Below, one piece after another: positions 34,341 through 46,947 of a DNA stretch of 64,000 bases. The notes beneath the pieces were generated by a model. That model was given only the letters and a program-made list of their open reading frames with translations, was not told the DNA's origin and made no database searches. The stretch comes from Microplitis mediator (Eukaryota > Arthropoda > Insecta > Hymenoptera > Braconidae). The stretch is taken from assembly GCF_029852145.1 (NCBI RefSeq), contig NC_079973.1:18370422-18434421 (forward strand). The letters run 5' to 3'. Positions within the stretch are counted from its first letter, which is position 1, and every line of letters starts with the position of its first letter. A program made the translations under genes and the position numbers.

Positions 34341-37300
34341 ATGGCATTACTCAAGTTTCTTGTTATCACTATTTTAGCCGCCTTTTGTTACCTCACTATT
34401 ATTGATAGTGCGGCTATATCTGAGGTATTTACTATTTCTTAAGTTAAGTTATAAATATACACGCAGAGAATTTTTGAGTAAAAATCACCCATAAAGTTTG
34501 GTACTGTAAGGACATCTAACCAGTAACTAAATTTTTACTATGTTGTTAGTAGAAATTGCATTTCATTTACATGTTATCGAGTAGTAGATTTAACAAAGTG
34601 CATGGAAAAAATTTAGATATTTACAACATGTTCTCACAGTATCAAACTTTTTGGGTAATTTTTACTAAAAACTTCTCTGCGAGTACGGAAATATTTTTTA
34701 TAACATTTGTGAAATTACTCAACGGTATCGACTATTAATTAATTTAAATATATTTTTATTTCTTCATTTTTCATTGGTGAAAATAGTTTTAACAATTAAT
34801 GCAATTCAATTTGTTGGGTCAACAAGTAGCTATTATTGCATCAGACATGTTTTTTATAATAAATAGCAGGGGTAATAATAAAAAAAAAATTTTTTTTAAA
34901 TTATGCAGAATAACAAGTTTAAAAAAATTCGATTAACTATTAACACTCAATAAATAAAAATGTCAGGTCAAATACAAGATAAATTTTCTGAAGCAAACAT
35001 TTTTCGCGCTCTTGATAGTATGAATATTGAATAATTTAAAAATCAAACATTGTCATTAATGACTGTATAATATCATTGAAAAGTGAATGAATTCATGTTT
35101 TATATTTTTTCTCTTCAAATGAACTGTTTGTAATTTTTTATTAAAATTATTTAGATGCAACAAATAACTGCATGTGTAAGAAAACAAATTAATTTATATT
35201 CAAACAAATAAAAGATCTCATAGCATAAAGATAAAAAAAAATATTTGATAAGATTTTTAATTAAGTATTTAAAAATTTGACTTTGCTAATGATTCGTAAA
35301 ATGTGCATTTAAAGTTTACTGCGCGAGAGCTGCTTACACATATTTAAGTCAGTAGCATGAACCAGATAAAGTAGATATAGGAATGGTGATCCCGAAGTCA
35401 TACGATCGCTCCGAGGTTTTCATTCATGAATTCGAAGCGCATTCATGCCTACACTCTCATTACATGCTCGTATCGTACTCATATGAGTTCTCACTAGCAT
35501 TACATATTGTAGTTCAACATAATACATATATATATATATGTTATATATAAGTCACACCACACTCATTCATTCCACTCTGTCAGGGTCGCTTCCATTTCAT
35601 TCAAATACCACATATGTACACAATATATAATATTATTTTAGCTGATGCAACAACCGCGACCCAAATGAATGTTCCTGTTTCCTCTTACACTTTATTTCTC
35701 AGATCATCAAATGATAGTTTTTAAAAAGTTCTTTGAACTGCTTACCTACTCTCTCTCTATCTCGAGAAAATAATGCGTAAGAACGATGATTACTTATTTT
35801 TTCTTAATTTTCCGCACGAAAAAAAATATATCCCGGCAAAAGAGTACATATTTCGCTGATATCTTTAGTATTGTCGTATGCATGCTATTTTACCGGGAGT
35901 TCAAATTTGTAGGTCTTACAGTTAAAAAAAAAGGACTAAATGTGTTCTATACTTAAGGTCATAAACAAAACTATAGTTTTTTGTAGTCACTTAAAACACG
36001 TTTCACGGTGTATTAAAAATTTATAGATTGCTTATGGCGTTTCAATGTTATTCGGCAAGTTTATTAATTTCGACTACACATTTGGTTTTAGAGTGATAAC
36101 GGTGGATTGTTGTATGTGTAAGGAACATTCGTATTAAAGTTCGAGACTGCAGGTTTCATAGTTAAGAAGCAGGAGGATTTCCATTTCTGATCCGACCGCG
36201 ACCCTCCTCGGAATTAATTTTCGGAAAAATAGCAATAATGGTGCACGCAGAGAATTTTACGGTATCTTTTACATCAAAAATTTATAAAAAAATTACTATG
36301 TCATGGTAACATGAGGACAGTATGGAATTATTGAACAAATTACCGATAACGTAGAAATTTTTAAAATACATCGAACAGAATTTACAAGGTGCATTGTAAT
36401 TTTATCCAAGAAATTTAAATTTCTTAATCTGTTGCTTTGTCAAAATTACAATGCACCTTGTAAATTCTGTTCGATGTATTTTTAAAATTTCTGTCCTCAT
36501 GTTACTATGACATAGTAATTTTTCTATAAATTTTTGATGCAAAAAATACCATAAAATTCTCTGCGTGTGGATGCTTGTAAGTGCAAGGAATATTAGTTTC
36601 CTAGTTCAATCCTGTCTGTCTTATACACGGAAAAAAATGCGTTTATCACCATATTTTTATAAACACTATCGCATTCACCATAAGTATGGTGCTATACGCC
36701 ACACTTATGGTACTAAATGCGATAGTATATAAGAATATAGTGATAAATGTCATACATTTCTTTCCGTGTAGTTAAAAAATAGAAGTATTTTTATCTTTGA
36801 CCCCCATCCTCGGATCGCTCACCCACCGTTTACCGGGTTGGCTTTTGAAAAAATACCTGTAATGGTGGATCCTTCTAAATTTAAGGAATATATGTGCTAA
36901 ATTTCAAGTCTGTAGGTCTTATGGTGAAATAAAGGGAGTATTTTTGTTTTCGGTCGTGCCACGACCCCCTCGGAGTTGGTATTAAAAAAAAATTCTAGTA
37001 ATGGTGGATTCTTCTAAATGTAAGGAACATTTGTGCCGAAATAAGTCCTGTAGGTTTTAGAGTAAAGAAAACAGAAGAATTTTTATTTTTGAATCTGCCA
37101 TGACCCCCTCGGAGTTGGTTTGCGAAAAAAATTCCAGTAGTGAAAAGTTCGTTTGTTGCAAAGCTCAAGTTTGTATTAAGCTTCATAAATGAGAAACGGA
37201 AGTTCATCGATCCTTGATCCCACCGCGACTCCCATAGGAGTTTAATTTCAATAGAAATACCTACAATAGTGTATTCTTATAAATGCAAAGAACGTTTGTC

Positions 37301-38442
37301 CGAAAGTTGAGGTCTGTAATCTGTTAATATAGAAACAAATGACAATCAAATGCTTATTCAAGGTGGCAGTCACAACCAACTAAAAACAGCAACCTGTAAA
37401 ATTTAATGTTATTTATAGTAGCACACTATTTATTGCCATAATACATATTCTATAATTAGCGCGATCGCACGGTCTTACTCTACCGCAAATTTCATCATAA
37501 TCGGTCGAGCCGTTCTTAAGTTATAAGAAGGCATACACACAGACAGAAAAACAGAAAGAAATAAAGACAGACAGGCAGACTGACAAAATTTGTGAAAGAG
37601 GAAGAATTAAGATCTGTGGGTCATAAAACGAATATTTAACACAAAAATTGACAGATCAATCACGTACAGACAGAGCCTATAGATTTATGTAGTAGTATAT
37701 ACATATATATATGTATAGATATATATTATATATAAATATATGTATAGAGTATTTAGATTAAATGATTATTTTAATTATAGGAGGTAACTGAAAAAACAGA
37801 TCGAGTTGCAATTGAAATTAATCCAGAAGAACTGCAAATTGATCACGTCACTGAAAACAATACGTTTAAATTGGACAAACATATTTGTGATAAACAACCA
37901 TGTGGATGGGCTATTTATGTACCTCTAACACGGCGAGTTAATTCTTTCATAACAAATACGTAAGTATTATAAATATATTTACATACACGGAGAAAAATTT
38001 CAAGTAAACACTCCTATGTGATTTAAAAAGTATAACTGACATTACTTTACGAGACTAGTAATGATTATATTACACCAAAATGTAACTATTACTATGCAGC
38101 TGTACAACATCGAAATAAATACGTACACAGTTGCATAGTAATAGTTACATTCTGGTGTAATGTAATCATTACTAGGCCCATACAGTAATGTCAGCTATAC
38201 TTTTCAAATCAAATAGGAGTGTTTACTTAAAATTTTTCTCTGTGTATATTATACATATTTAATCAAATAAAAAAAAAATTATTTAATCGGAATTATAATT
38301 TATTTGATATTTTAGGTGCAAATGTTCAGATAAAAGTTACAAATGTATACGTACAGACGATGATCTGTCAGTCGGTGCTTATGTTTATCATTGTCGTCAA
38401 AATACAACAGAAGAAAATATCGAAGCCCCGGAAGAAGACTAA
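34341..38442 (+). CDS. Secreted six-cysteine protein, gene A (three exons)
   Basis: Exons 34341-34424, 37781-37959 and 38316-38442; all splice sites are GT-AG. The product is 129 residues. Residues 1-24 form a signal peptide (MALLKFLVITILAAF then a small-residue cleavage area), so it is secreted. An acidic spacer follows, then a cysteine module: C-x4-C-G-W, 19 residues, C-x-C-x6-C, 15 residues, C, with the hallmark PCGW near the start and YVYHCRQN at the end. The tail is acidic (EEN...PEED). Exon 1 is only the signal peptide, in phase 0; the module is split within the codon before C-x-C. AATAAA signals occur at 38449 and 38823. I do not recognise the family; the pattern resembles small secreted insect proteins of unknown role (immune, venom or cuticular factors are all possible). 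Confidence 0.85.
34460..34683. mobile_element. CACGCAGAGAA MITE in gene A intron 1
   Basis: CACGCAGAGAATTTTTGAGT is mirrored imperfectly at the right end (ACTTCTCTGCGAG), TA on both sides; inner arms AAAATCACCCA...TGGGTAATTTTT pair. The apparent 60-codon frame inside is not a gene. Confidence 0.85.
36244..36567. mobile_element. CACGCAGAGAA foldback element
   Basis: CACGCAGAGAATTTTACGGT mirrors the right end ATTCTCTGCGTG. Arms of about 150 bp fold on each other with a small unmatched segment in the left arm. Confidence 0.9.
36626..36768. mobile_element. CACGGAAA MITE with TA duplication
   Basis: CACGGAAAAAAATGCGTTTA at the left and CATTTCTTTCCGTG at the right, TA on both sides; the centre is the palindrome ATAAGTATGGTG...CACACTTATGG. 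Confidence 0.9.
37986..38244. mobile_element. CACGGAGAAAAA foldback in gene A intron 2
   Basis: CACGGAGAAAAATTTCAAGT mirrors AAAATTTTTCTCTGTG. The arms of about 110 bp pair closely (GTAATGATTATATTACACCA). TA lies on both sides. It makes up most of the 356-bp intron. Confidence 0.9.
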
Positions 38443-38454
38443 TTATTCAATAAA

Positions 38455-39409
38455 TTATTATTTATAAGTTTTACTATGTTTTAACTGTAGTTATAATAAC
38501 AAAAAACTTTATAGAAAGTTTATTATTTAAGTAAACTCTTATTGGTATTAACTAATTGTAACGTAATCTTAATCAATGTAAGAATATTTTTGACAATTTA
38601 ATTTTTTTTTTTTTTTTTTTAATGGTTTTCTATTTGAAATAATTTATTTGTCAGTTTATGAGATTTCGGATCGTTTCAATTCATACTTTTTTTTTTTTAA
38701 TGTTATTCTTTCATGAATCCCATGTATTATTATTTTTTTTAATTTAAATATAAATGTGCCATGAGATATATAAATTGAAGGATACCACAAATTAAATTTC
38801 GATAAAATTCATTGAAAGAAAGAATAAAAACCAAATAACAAATTTATTAATTTATGTAATTAAATAGTATTTTATGGTAGTAAATATAAATTATACTAGT
38901 ATTTAAACAATGAGAGTGATAGTCATGATAATTAGAAACAGAAAAATATTATTTTGTGTATTTCATTTTTTTTTATTTATGTTTCTTATAATTTTTTGTG
39001 GAATTTACTCGTAATGTACTTAAAATGTATAAAAAAAAAATTTTGTTATTTTATTTTAATTAAATTAATAAAACATAAATCGATTTACAAGTTATTAAAT
39101 TAATATTTTGTATTTTATTGAGCAATAAAACATATATTTTTCATTCGGTAAAACGGAAAAAAAATAAAAATTAATAAGTAGGTAAAATTATTTTCTCTAT
39201 TGATCAGCGGAAGGTTGGCTCCGAAATGATCAATATATTACCGATTTGTATTAAATCTTTTTGTATTATCAATTTTCATAAAATTAAAAAAATTATTTAT
39301 AATTTGTAATGACAAAAGAAAATAATGATTCGTTACTTAACTGTAAATGTTCAGTACAAAATAACAATAATAATAATAATTACAATAGGGTCAGAACTAA
39401 GACTTACAT

Positions 39410-39464
<55 letters not shown>

Positions 39465-41398
39465 CTGGGCCAAAAAAATCGACTAATTTTTTTTTTTTAG
39501 TACATCGAAAATAATATTTGGGGTGACATAAAAAAATTATTGTGAAAATTTGAGCTCTTAATATTAATATTAAGAGGTGTATAATCGCAATTTTCGATTT
39601 TTTTGGAATGAGCGGGTTTTTGTCTCGTAACTCTCAAACCTCTGCGATAAATAAAATTGATTTAGATACATTTCTTGAAGGAAATTTGATGTTCTACAAA
39701 AAAGTTCTGATTAAAATGTTTCGTCAGATGAACCGTTTCCTTATAATCATGCTTTAAACATTGGTATGATTTTTAAATTTGGATGTTCAATTTTCAAATT
39801 TTGTAATTCGTGTCAAAATAAATTTCCGGCAAAAGCCAATGAATATTCTTGAAGGAAATTGAATGCTCTACAAAAAAAATCACTGACAATTTTTGCTAAA
39901 TTCCCTCCGTCAAAAGTTATTCAAGGTTGAAGTTAAGTACAACGACTTCAATAATCTTATTGGACGGTGGACGGAAAATAAACTATAATATACTATAGAT
40001 ATATACATAAAAATGTATCAGCTTATAATTCAAAAATTTTAATCATATTTATTGACTAAAAAATAAAAAATTTTTATTTAGAATATAATAGTTTTTTTTT
40101 TTAGAAATTTCAATCAATTTATGATTTCGTCATTCACATATCTAACTACTAAATTTTCAGTCTCGTGTATATACATATATATATATATCAATGACGAACT
40201 ACTGAGTTTAGTTAATGATTATTAAGAAATTGATGAAAACAAAATAAATTTATTGATTTAATCTGAGTGACAGAATTTAATCTTAAATAATGACAGGTTT
40301 TACTCTGTCTTAAAATATATGAGAAAATTCTTATCTTTAGTGAAAATTATATTTAATCAAAGTAAATATTAACATTTATATTGACGTTAAAAAAAAATTG
40401 GTAATAGATGAAAATCCGATTATAGAAAGATTAGACTAAATATTAATTTACTTATTAAAATATTTGTTTTATTTATTACAAATATCGAATTTTCGCAATA
40501 ATTTAATATTATAATATTAGCTTGAATTTTCAGTGATATAATAAAAAAAATGATAAATACGAATCTTTGAAATCTTTCCATTTTATTTTTTTGTTATATA
40601 CGTCTAAAATTTATTAAATAAGTGTATATGAGCGTACAGATACAAATTAAAATTTTGAATAAATTATCCATATAGTAATAAATAAACAAAACTTTTAAGA
40701 TTGTTGTTAAAAATTTTTCGTAAACTGATACTAAAATTGAATGATTACGTCAGCTACAGTGATACTGAATATGATTAAAATAAAAAAATCATTTGTTTAA
40801 AAATTTATTTTTTCATTTTAAATTTTGACAGTTTTAAATTATAACTAGTTTTAAAAACTCTATTATTTAGAACTGTAACATTAATTGATTAATAATTTAT
40901 TTTTCTTGTATTTTTTTTTTTTTTTTTTTTTTTTCGTTATTTACAACGTCATTTTCGTTTCCGGTGATTTTATCATTCTTAAAACACTTTCATCACTCGT
41001 GATGAAGGTTTCTACGCCGAATTTTTCCAGAGAGTGGAAGTTTTCCTCCTTTACCACAACTATATACAAATATCTATAAAATTGGTCTATAATTCTAATC
41101 TTTTCTTTTATCGTTTCTTTTACTCCCACCATTACTCACGGGTCATCAAAAGAGACCTTAAAAGCTGACGACAAATCGGCTACCTTTTCATTTTTCACGG
41201 AAAGTTGACGAGTGAAGTATACTATAACGACATACAAATATCTTAAATCTTTTAATTTAGACGTATTTTATAAATAAATGATACATCAATGAAAATAAAC
41301 TTTTGATGTTTTTGACTGTAAAAATTAATTAAAAAGACATCACTCATTAATAAAAAAATTATTTATAACGAAAAAGGAAAAATAGTCAACAGTAAAAA
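38455..41398. other. Intergenic DNA between secreted-protein genes A and B
   Basis: AT-rich. It contains a TA microsatellite (39417-39460), the one-armed foldback at 39462-39960 and a T run at 40911-40934. TTTATAAATA at about 41268 is a candidate TATA box for gene B. Confidence 0.5.
39462..39960 (+). mobile_element. One-armed foldback copy, AGACTGGGCC family
   Basis: AGACTGGGCCAAAAAAATCG followed by the same order of blocks as the left arm of the element at 24104-27966 (TTAATATTAATATTAAGAGG; CTACAAAAAA; AAAAGTTATTCAAGGTTGAA). It stops at the centre of symmetry, so the second arm is deleted. Confidence 0.8.
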
Positions 41399-42080
41399 AT
41401 GGTTTTGTTAAATTATTATATTTTGCCCATCATCAGTCTCGTCGCTATTTACTTGACGTTTTGTGAATCAGCAACAATAAAGACGGAGGTAATTCATTAA
41501 AATAATTTTTTATTTTTTTTTTAAATTTACAAAATTTTATTTAAGTGTTCAAACATATCTCATAATAAATATAAATTAATTAATAAATAAAGAAAAAATA
41601 TATATTTATTAATTACAATGTAATTTTAATAAACATGAAATAATTCACGAAATTTTTAATCTACTTTTATAGAAAGAATTTATTAATGGATTTGAATTAT
41701 CAAATAAAACAAACTCACAAAATTCAAACGAATTGAGAACTTGTAATTACGATATGCCATGCGCATGGTATATATATCAAATAAATCCATTATTTGGATT
41801 TGACAAAATCTTCAAAAGTTTTTTATTAAACAAGTAAATTTATCACTATTATTATAATAAAGATAATAAAATACTTAATTGTAAATAAATTTAATTTTTA
41901 AAAAACAGATGTAAATGCAAAGATGATACGTATCGTTGTATACGTACATGGGAAAAACTTTCTGCTCAAGCTTACGTTTATAATTGTCGTCAAAATGCAA
42001 CTAAATATGATATTTATGCACCAGATCATGATATATTTTCCCAAGATATTGATCCATACGCATACGATATCACACCTTGA
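41399..42080 (+). CDS. Secreted six-cysteine protein, gene B (three exons)
   Basis: Exons 41399-41488, 41673-41833 and 41909-42080, with introns of 184 and 75 bp; GT-AG throughout. The product is 140 residues. The signal peptide (MVLLNYYILPIISLVAIYLT then FCESA) fills exon 1, which ends in phase 0 as in gene A. The module is C-x5-C-A-W, 24 residues, C-x-C-x6-C, 15 residues, C, ending AYVYNCRQN. It shares CIRT and AYVY with gene A, and the second intron falls at the same codon. A C-terminal tail rich in Asp, Tyr and Pro (YAPDHDIFSQDIDPYAYD) is longer than in gene A. AATAAA at 42167. A tandem paralogue of gene A; function unknown. Confidence 0.85.
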
Positions 42081-42552
42081 TTTTACTTTTAAAATTATTT
42101 TTCTTAATTTAATAATCTATATATTATCTATTTTAATATTTAAGATAAGAAATATTCAATGAAAACAATAAAAAACAATGTCAAGGTTTCCTCATATGTT
42201 TTTAATAAACAGTACTGTTATTAACTTGTTAATTACTTATTTTTGAATTATTATATATTTTTATTTGCTATTATCAATTGTACCAAACGTTTCTCGTACG
42301 TTCATAATGAAAAAGTCGTTTTATATTTTTATAAAAAATCGTTAGTACAATGTTTATAAAACTTAAAAATATTCACAGTTCGATATAACGTATGTATTTT
42401 TTTAATAATAACAATTGGTTTTCATTAAGTTTTCTTTTTAATGCTTTTAGTGCAAAACTAAACGAAACATTCGCATTTTTTTTGCTTCTCAACAGCATAA
42501 ATGCTTTTCTTGCCGAATAAAATCTAAGATATTTATATTTAATTTATTGTAG

Positions 42553-43104
42553 ATCGAATCATCCAATGAATCACAATTTAAATTTTTCATGGCGAATCAA
42601 CGAAGTTCACTCGAATCGAGAAGCTGTGGTTTAGACATGCCATGTGGTTGGCTTGAATACAGATTGAATTCATTTGGTCAGAAAACTTTAAAAAGTTTTC
42701 TTTTGGGCAGGTAATTTTTTTTCATATTACTTGATCGTCAAAATTAATTATTTCATCATTAATCATTAATCAATTAATAAATTGATTGTAATTATTACAT
42801 TTCTTAGTTGTTTTTTTTTTTTTTTAACGGTCCTATACTTCACGAAAGCTATTGGGTCAAATTTGAATAAATAATTAAAGAAATAAAAGATTGATTTATT
42901 GATTGAAAAATTTTATTATTTTTAATCAGGTGTAAGTGCGATGTTGGAAATCGTTGCGTACTTTCCGGCGAAAGACTCAGCAGCCAAGTATTTGTGTATC
43001 AATGTCGTCCAAATATAACAAATAATGATAAATTTGCGCCGGATCATGATATTTATAAGCCAAATGAAGATCTATATAAACTCTATAGAGATATTATCCG
43101 ATAA
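42553..43104 (+). CDS. Third six-cysteine module (C): two coding exons without an own signal-peptide exon
   Basis: Exons 42553-42710 and 42930-43104. The first starts right after TTATTGTAG with an open phase-0 frame; the second ends in TAA at 43102-43104. The module is C-x5-C-G-W, 22 residues, C-x-C-x5-C, 15 residues, C (VFVYQCRPN), and the tail shares FAPDHDIYKP with YAPDHDIFS of gene B. No exon coding for M plus a hydrophobic leader with a usable donor is evident between 42081 and 42552. Exon 1 of gene B ends in phase 0, so it could splice to 42553 and give an alternative secreted isoform. Otherwise this is a gene with a lost or unseen first exon. Confidence 0.7.
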
Positions 43105-43569
43105 TCAATAATTATAAATTTCTAGCTAATTAACTTAATAGATCTGCGGAATTAGATAAAATCTAGGCAATAATTTTAATCTCTGCCGGTGATGAAAAAT
43201 AATAAATCAAAAAACGGATATATCTTTTCATATTTAGTATAGGGTTTTATTTAATTGCAAGTATCAATTAAATAATAAATAATTTTTCTTCACAAAATGA
43301 CTGACTGGAGTTCATCGGCTCCCTTTAATTATTTTTTATATTTCATCAAATTTTTTTATAGTATTTACTGACAAAAAATTTATATTTCATTCTGATATAA
43401 TAGTTTGGCTTCTTAACAGCATTTATAAGACGATGAATCTTCTTAGGATTCAAAGTGCTGATGATTTTGATAAGATATTTCCTAGTATTTTTATGAAACG
43501 TGACTTTTTAATATTGCGTTATAAATTTATATCATTGATTTAATACAATTATTATTATTTCTATATCTT

Positions 43570-43652
<83 letters not shown>

Positions 43653-44540
43653 GTCATATGTCTTTTAATCAGATTAATTATAAACTTTAAAATAAGAAAT
43701 TAAATTTTCACCAATTAAAAAACATTCGTCCTGGTTAAACGAAAATAAATTTATAAAATTACTCATACAATTAAAGTCTGAATTTTTTTTGTTTTTTTTA
43801 TAGTTAATTTAAATAGCAGTAACAGTATTTAAGTTAATTTAAATAATAATATTCGACTGATTGCATTATACAATTTAACTTATTTTTTATAATAAATTTT
43901 ATAAATTGGAATATGGAAAAAAAGTGGTTATATATTTATAACAATGAAATATTTTATAAAATAATATTAATTATCTATATATAATAAATAACTGTAAGGT
44001 CAATTTATTTTTATTGTACATTTAGCGCCAGTAATTGTGTATTAAAGCTATTTATTTTAAATCCAGTATTGTATTTCCAATAATTAATAAATTTATGTCA
44101 ACCATATAGGATTAAATTTTTATTTATCCATTGTATACTATATATAATTTATAACTGCTTATAATAAAGATAGTAAATTTTCTACTGTAAGTAATTTTAA
44201 ATTAAACATTAATTCTTTTTTTATACTTTTCATATACAATTCAAATTTTTTTCAATAAAAATACTGACTCGATTTCTTCTGCATTTGTTGCATAAATTTA
44301 TTTTCAAATTATTCGTATCAATCAAAAAATAATTAATTATCGCTGATGTAAGAATTGTGTTTGATATTTTGAATGGCAATGTATTGATTACAAAAGTAAA
44401 TAATATAAAAGCTACAAATATACAAAATATATGTAGTAGATTTATTTAATATAGAAACTCATTTATTGGAATTTTGAAAAAAGATGAATAATCTGCATAC
44501 GAAATAAAAATAAAAGTATCCATTTGTTAGGTTTATCTTA
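43105..44540. other. Gene-free AT-rich DNA with a TA microsatellite
   Basis: (TA)n at about 43570-43648. No further copy of the six-cysteine module was found. Confidence 0.6.
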
Positions 44541-44843
44541 CACAGAATGAAAAAAAATTTTTTTGCTGAGTCATTTTTCTTGAGACAAGAATATATACTC
44601 TCGAAAATCATCAAGAATGTATATTTTTGTCTCAAAAATTTATAAATTTGATACAAATAGTATTTGTTGTATTCAAGTTTAATACTTTTTAGATCCATTT
44701 GAACATTAAATTTAGTACTTATTTTCTCCTCTCGAAAAATCCTATTTGTGAAAAATCTATACTTTATTAAAGAAATTATCTAAAAAAAATGATTGAATCA
44801 AGAAAATCTATTCTGTAACTAATAGAAATTTTTCCTCTCAGTG
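44541..44843. mobile_element. CACAG...CAGTG MITE with TA duplication
   Basis: CACAGAATGAAAAAAAATTT at the left, AATTTTTCCTCTCAGTG at the right, TA on both sides; the inner words TTGAGACAAGAATATATACT and AGAATGTATATTTTTGTCTC pair. Confidence 0.75.
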
Positions 44844-44951
44844 TATGATTGAAATTATTGTTTTGACTAATTCACTCACGTCAAATAATCCATACGCTAA
44901 TTTGATAGTTAGACAATTTATTAAGGAATAATTTCGTCCCGGTATTGAGGT

Positions 44952-45227
44952 AGACCACTAGTGTGAAAATTTTGAAAAAATCAATTTTTTTTTTATTTCA
45001 TGCACTGTGAAGGTCGCAATCACTGCAGTGGGGAGACTTTTTTATTGGAGCCTTGGGAGGTTGCAAATAAGTCGCTAAACTTTCAATTTTTTGGTCCAAA
45101 AATTTCATCATGTATTTATTATATATTCACAAATATATCCTTAAACATTGAAACATTCCATGCAGTAGTTTTCTTTAAAAAAATTTCCAAAAATCATCTA
45201 TTTTTTAGGTCGTCACACTAGTGGTCT
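44952..45227. mobile_element. MITE with AGACCACTAGTGTGA ends
   Basis: AGACCACTAGTGTGA at the left and TCACACTAGTGGTCT at the right are perfect inverted repeats 276 bp apart. Non-coding inside. Confidence 0.85.
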
Positions 45228-46320
45228 CCCTTAAGTCGATTCATTATCATATTGATTTTAAATAAATTATTTTAATTCAAGAAACCAGTGCTGTCAACTG
45301 TCCCGTACAAATCTTCAGAAAATGTAAACTGGGCTAATTATTTATTTTTCTCAGAATTTCTGACATTTTTAATTTATACGGATCAGATAAAGAAGAAGCT
45401 TTAATTACAAATAAACTATTTGATGTTTTTTCTTTCTGTTATTTGTTGTGGTTTATGGTAAAATAAAATGTGATACAATTACTGTTCTTCGTCTTATAGC
45501 CATCAGTGTAAATAAATTTTGTAAACAATTAGATAATTTTTTTATTTTTAACAATAAGGAAAACGCAATCACAAATTATTATTATTAAGCATTATCTTAT
45601 ATTTATATAATTCGCAAAAATAAAAATATTTGCTATGAACTATATGAAAATTTTTATTATCAAATCATATAGGTATTTAGCATTAGTTTTACGTTCAATA
45701 TTTTTTTTTAGTTTTCATTAGAAAATTTGGTTTACCTTGGAGACAGCGAAATTAACGAATAAAGATAAAAATATAGTTTTCTTGTTAACATCAAAATTTT
45801 TTTCGGTATTGTAATATTACGTCGTAAAAAATGCTTTAATCAATTAATTAATTCCAGATATTATTAACAAAAAAAAACAACAATGTTTTTTTAAAATTTT
45901 TTATCTAACAATGATAATATTTTAATTATGATTTTCTTTTTTTAATACAAAAATACCATTTATATTACTGTGAGAAAAAAAAATTCGTCTTTCAAGTGAA
46001 TCTTGTTCCAAATTAAATAAATAAATATTTATTTTATAAGTATTTTATAAGTATTCTAGTAATATGTAATCAATTCTAGGAATTCCCGATAACGAAATGT
46101 AAAGAATATATATGATGAGTATTGAAAATGAACGTAGATAACAAATGCCCTTCTTATAACTTATAATAATGTGATTCATTTTTAAACTGAACGTCAATAA
46201 TCTGTTACAAAGTAATGAGAAAATAAAACATCTGTCATAATAAATTATATCTATTGGTATTTTTTTTTTGTAAGTATATTTTTATCGTTATTTGTTTATA
46301 AAAGTACTTAATAAGTCAAT
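45228..46320. other. Gene-free AT-rich DNA
   Basis: No supported feature. Confidence 0.6.
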
Positions 46321-46830
46321 TGGCATTATGACGAGTCGCCCTAAAACCTCTCTATCTACAGACAACTCCATAGCATTTCTGCATTTGGAATATGTCTTTC
46401 GTAAAACAAAATTATCGTTGAATTGATTACTTGAAAATATCTCGACCCTAAACTCTACCCAAAACTTCTCTCTTCAATGACAAGACTATCCAAAATAACA
46501 CTATATATTATTTGTTAAGCTAAAAAATGATCGGTAACTGTGAAAATACGTTAGTTAACATAGAAATCGAAGTGTTTTCTCAGTTACCAATAATTTTTTA
46601 GCTAAGTCAATAATGGACAGTATTATTTTGGATAGTCTTGTCGGTCTTGTCATTGAAGAGAGAAGTTTCGGAGTAGAGTTTGAGCTTTAAGAGAGTTATT
46701 TTGGATAGAAATGTTTTGGAGTAATCAATTCAAAGGTAGTTTGGTATTACGATAGACATATTTTAGTAAGAGAAATTCTATGAAGTTGTCTGTTCACAGA
46801 GAGGTTCTAAAGCGACTTGTCGTAATGCCA
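46321..46830. mobile_element. 510-bp foldback element
   Basis: TGGCATTATGACGAGTCGCC is mirrored by GGCGACTTGTCGTAATGCCA-like sequence (one gap) at the right. Arms of about 190 bp match with scattered differences (AAGACTATCCAAAATAACAC pairs with TATTATTTTGGATAGTCTTG). Confidence 0.85.
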
Positions 46831-46947
46831 GTCATTTAATAAAATTTCAAAATAAAAAAATAATTGATTATTTGAACTGCATAAAAAAAATATTACAGTT
46901 AAATTTAAATAGATAATATTTTTAACTTTTAAAATTGAGTTTGCATC

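Larger units (their letters stand above)
36080..37330 (+). repeat. ~150-bp tandem repeat in gene A intron 1
   Basis: Units share AATGGTGGATTCTTCTAAAT, GTAAGGAACATTTGTGC, a CTGTAGGTCTTATGGT block and CGACCCCCTCGGAGTTGG. At least five diverged units are present, two pairs separated by MITEs. Confidence 0.75.
34425..37780 (+). other. Intron 1 of gene A, 3.4 kb, filled with elements
   Basis: Holds three CAC...GTG elements (34460-34683, 36244-36567, 36626-36768) and a ~150-bp tandem repeat (about 36080-37330). Its 3' part (37470-37620) reads AATTTCATCATAATCGGTCG then AGCCGTT and ACAGACAGA words, phrasing typical of insect retroelement ends. Confidence 0.7.

Noticed and set aside
45000..45221. 73-codon frame MHCEGRNHCSGE...
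   Set aside because: Lies entirely within the AGACCACTAGTGTGA MITE and has no signal or domain.
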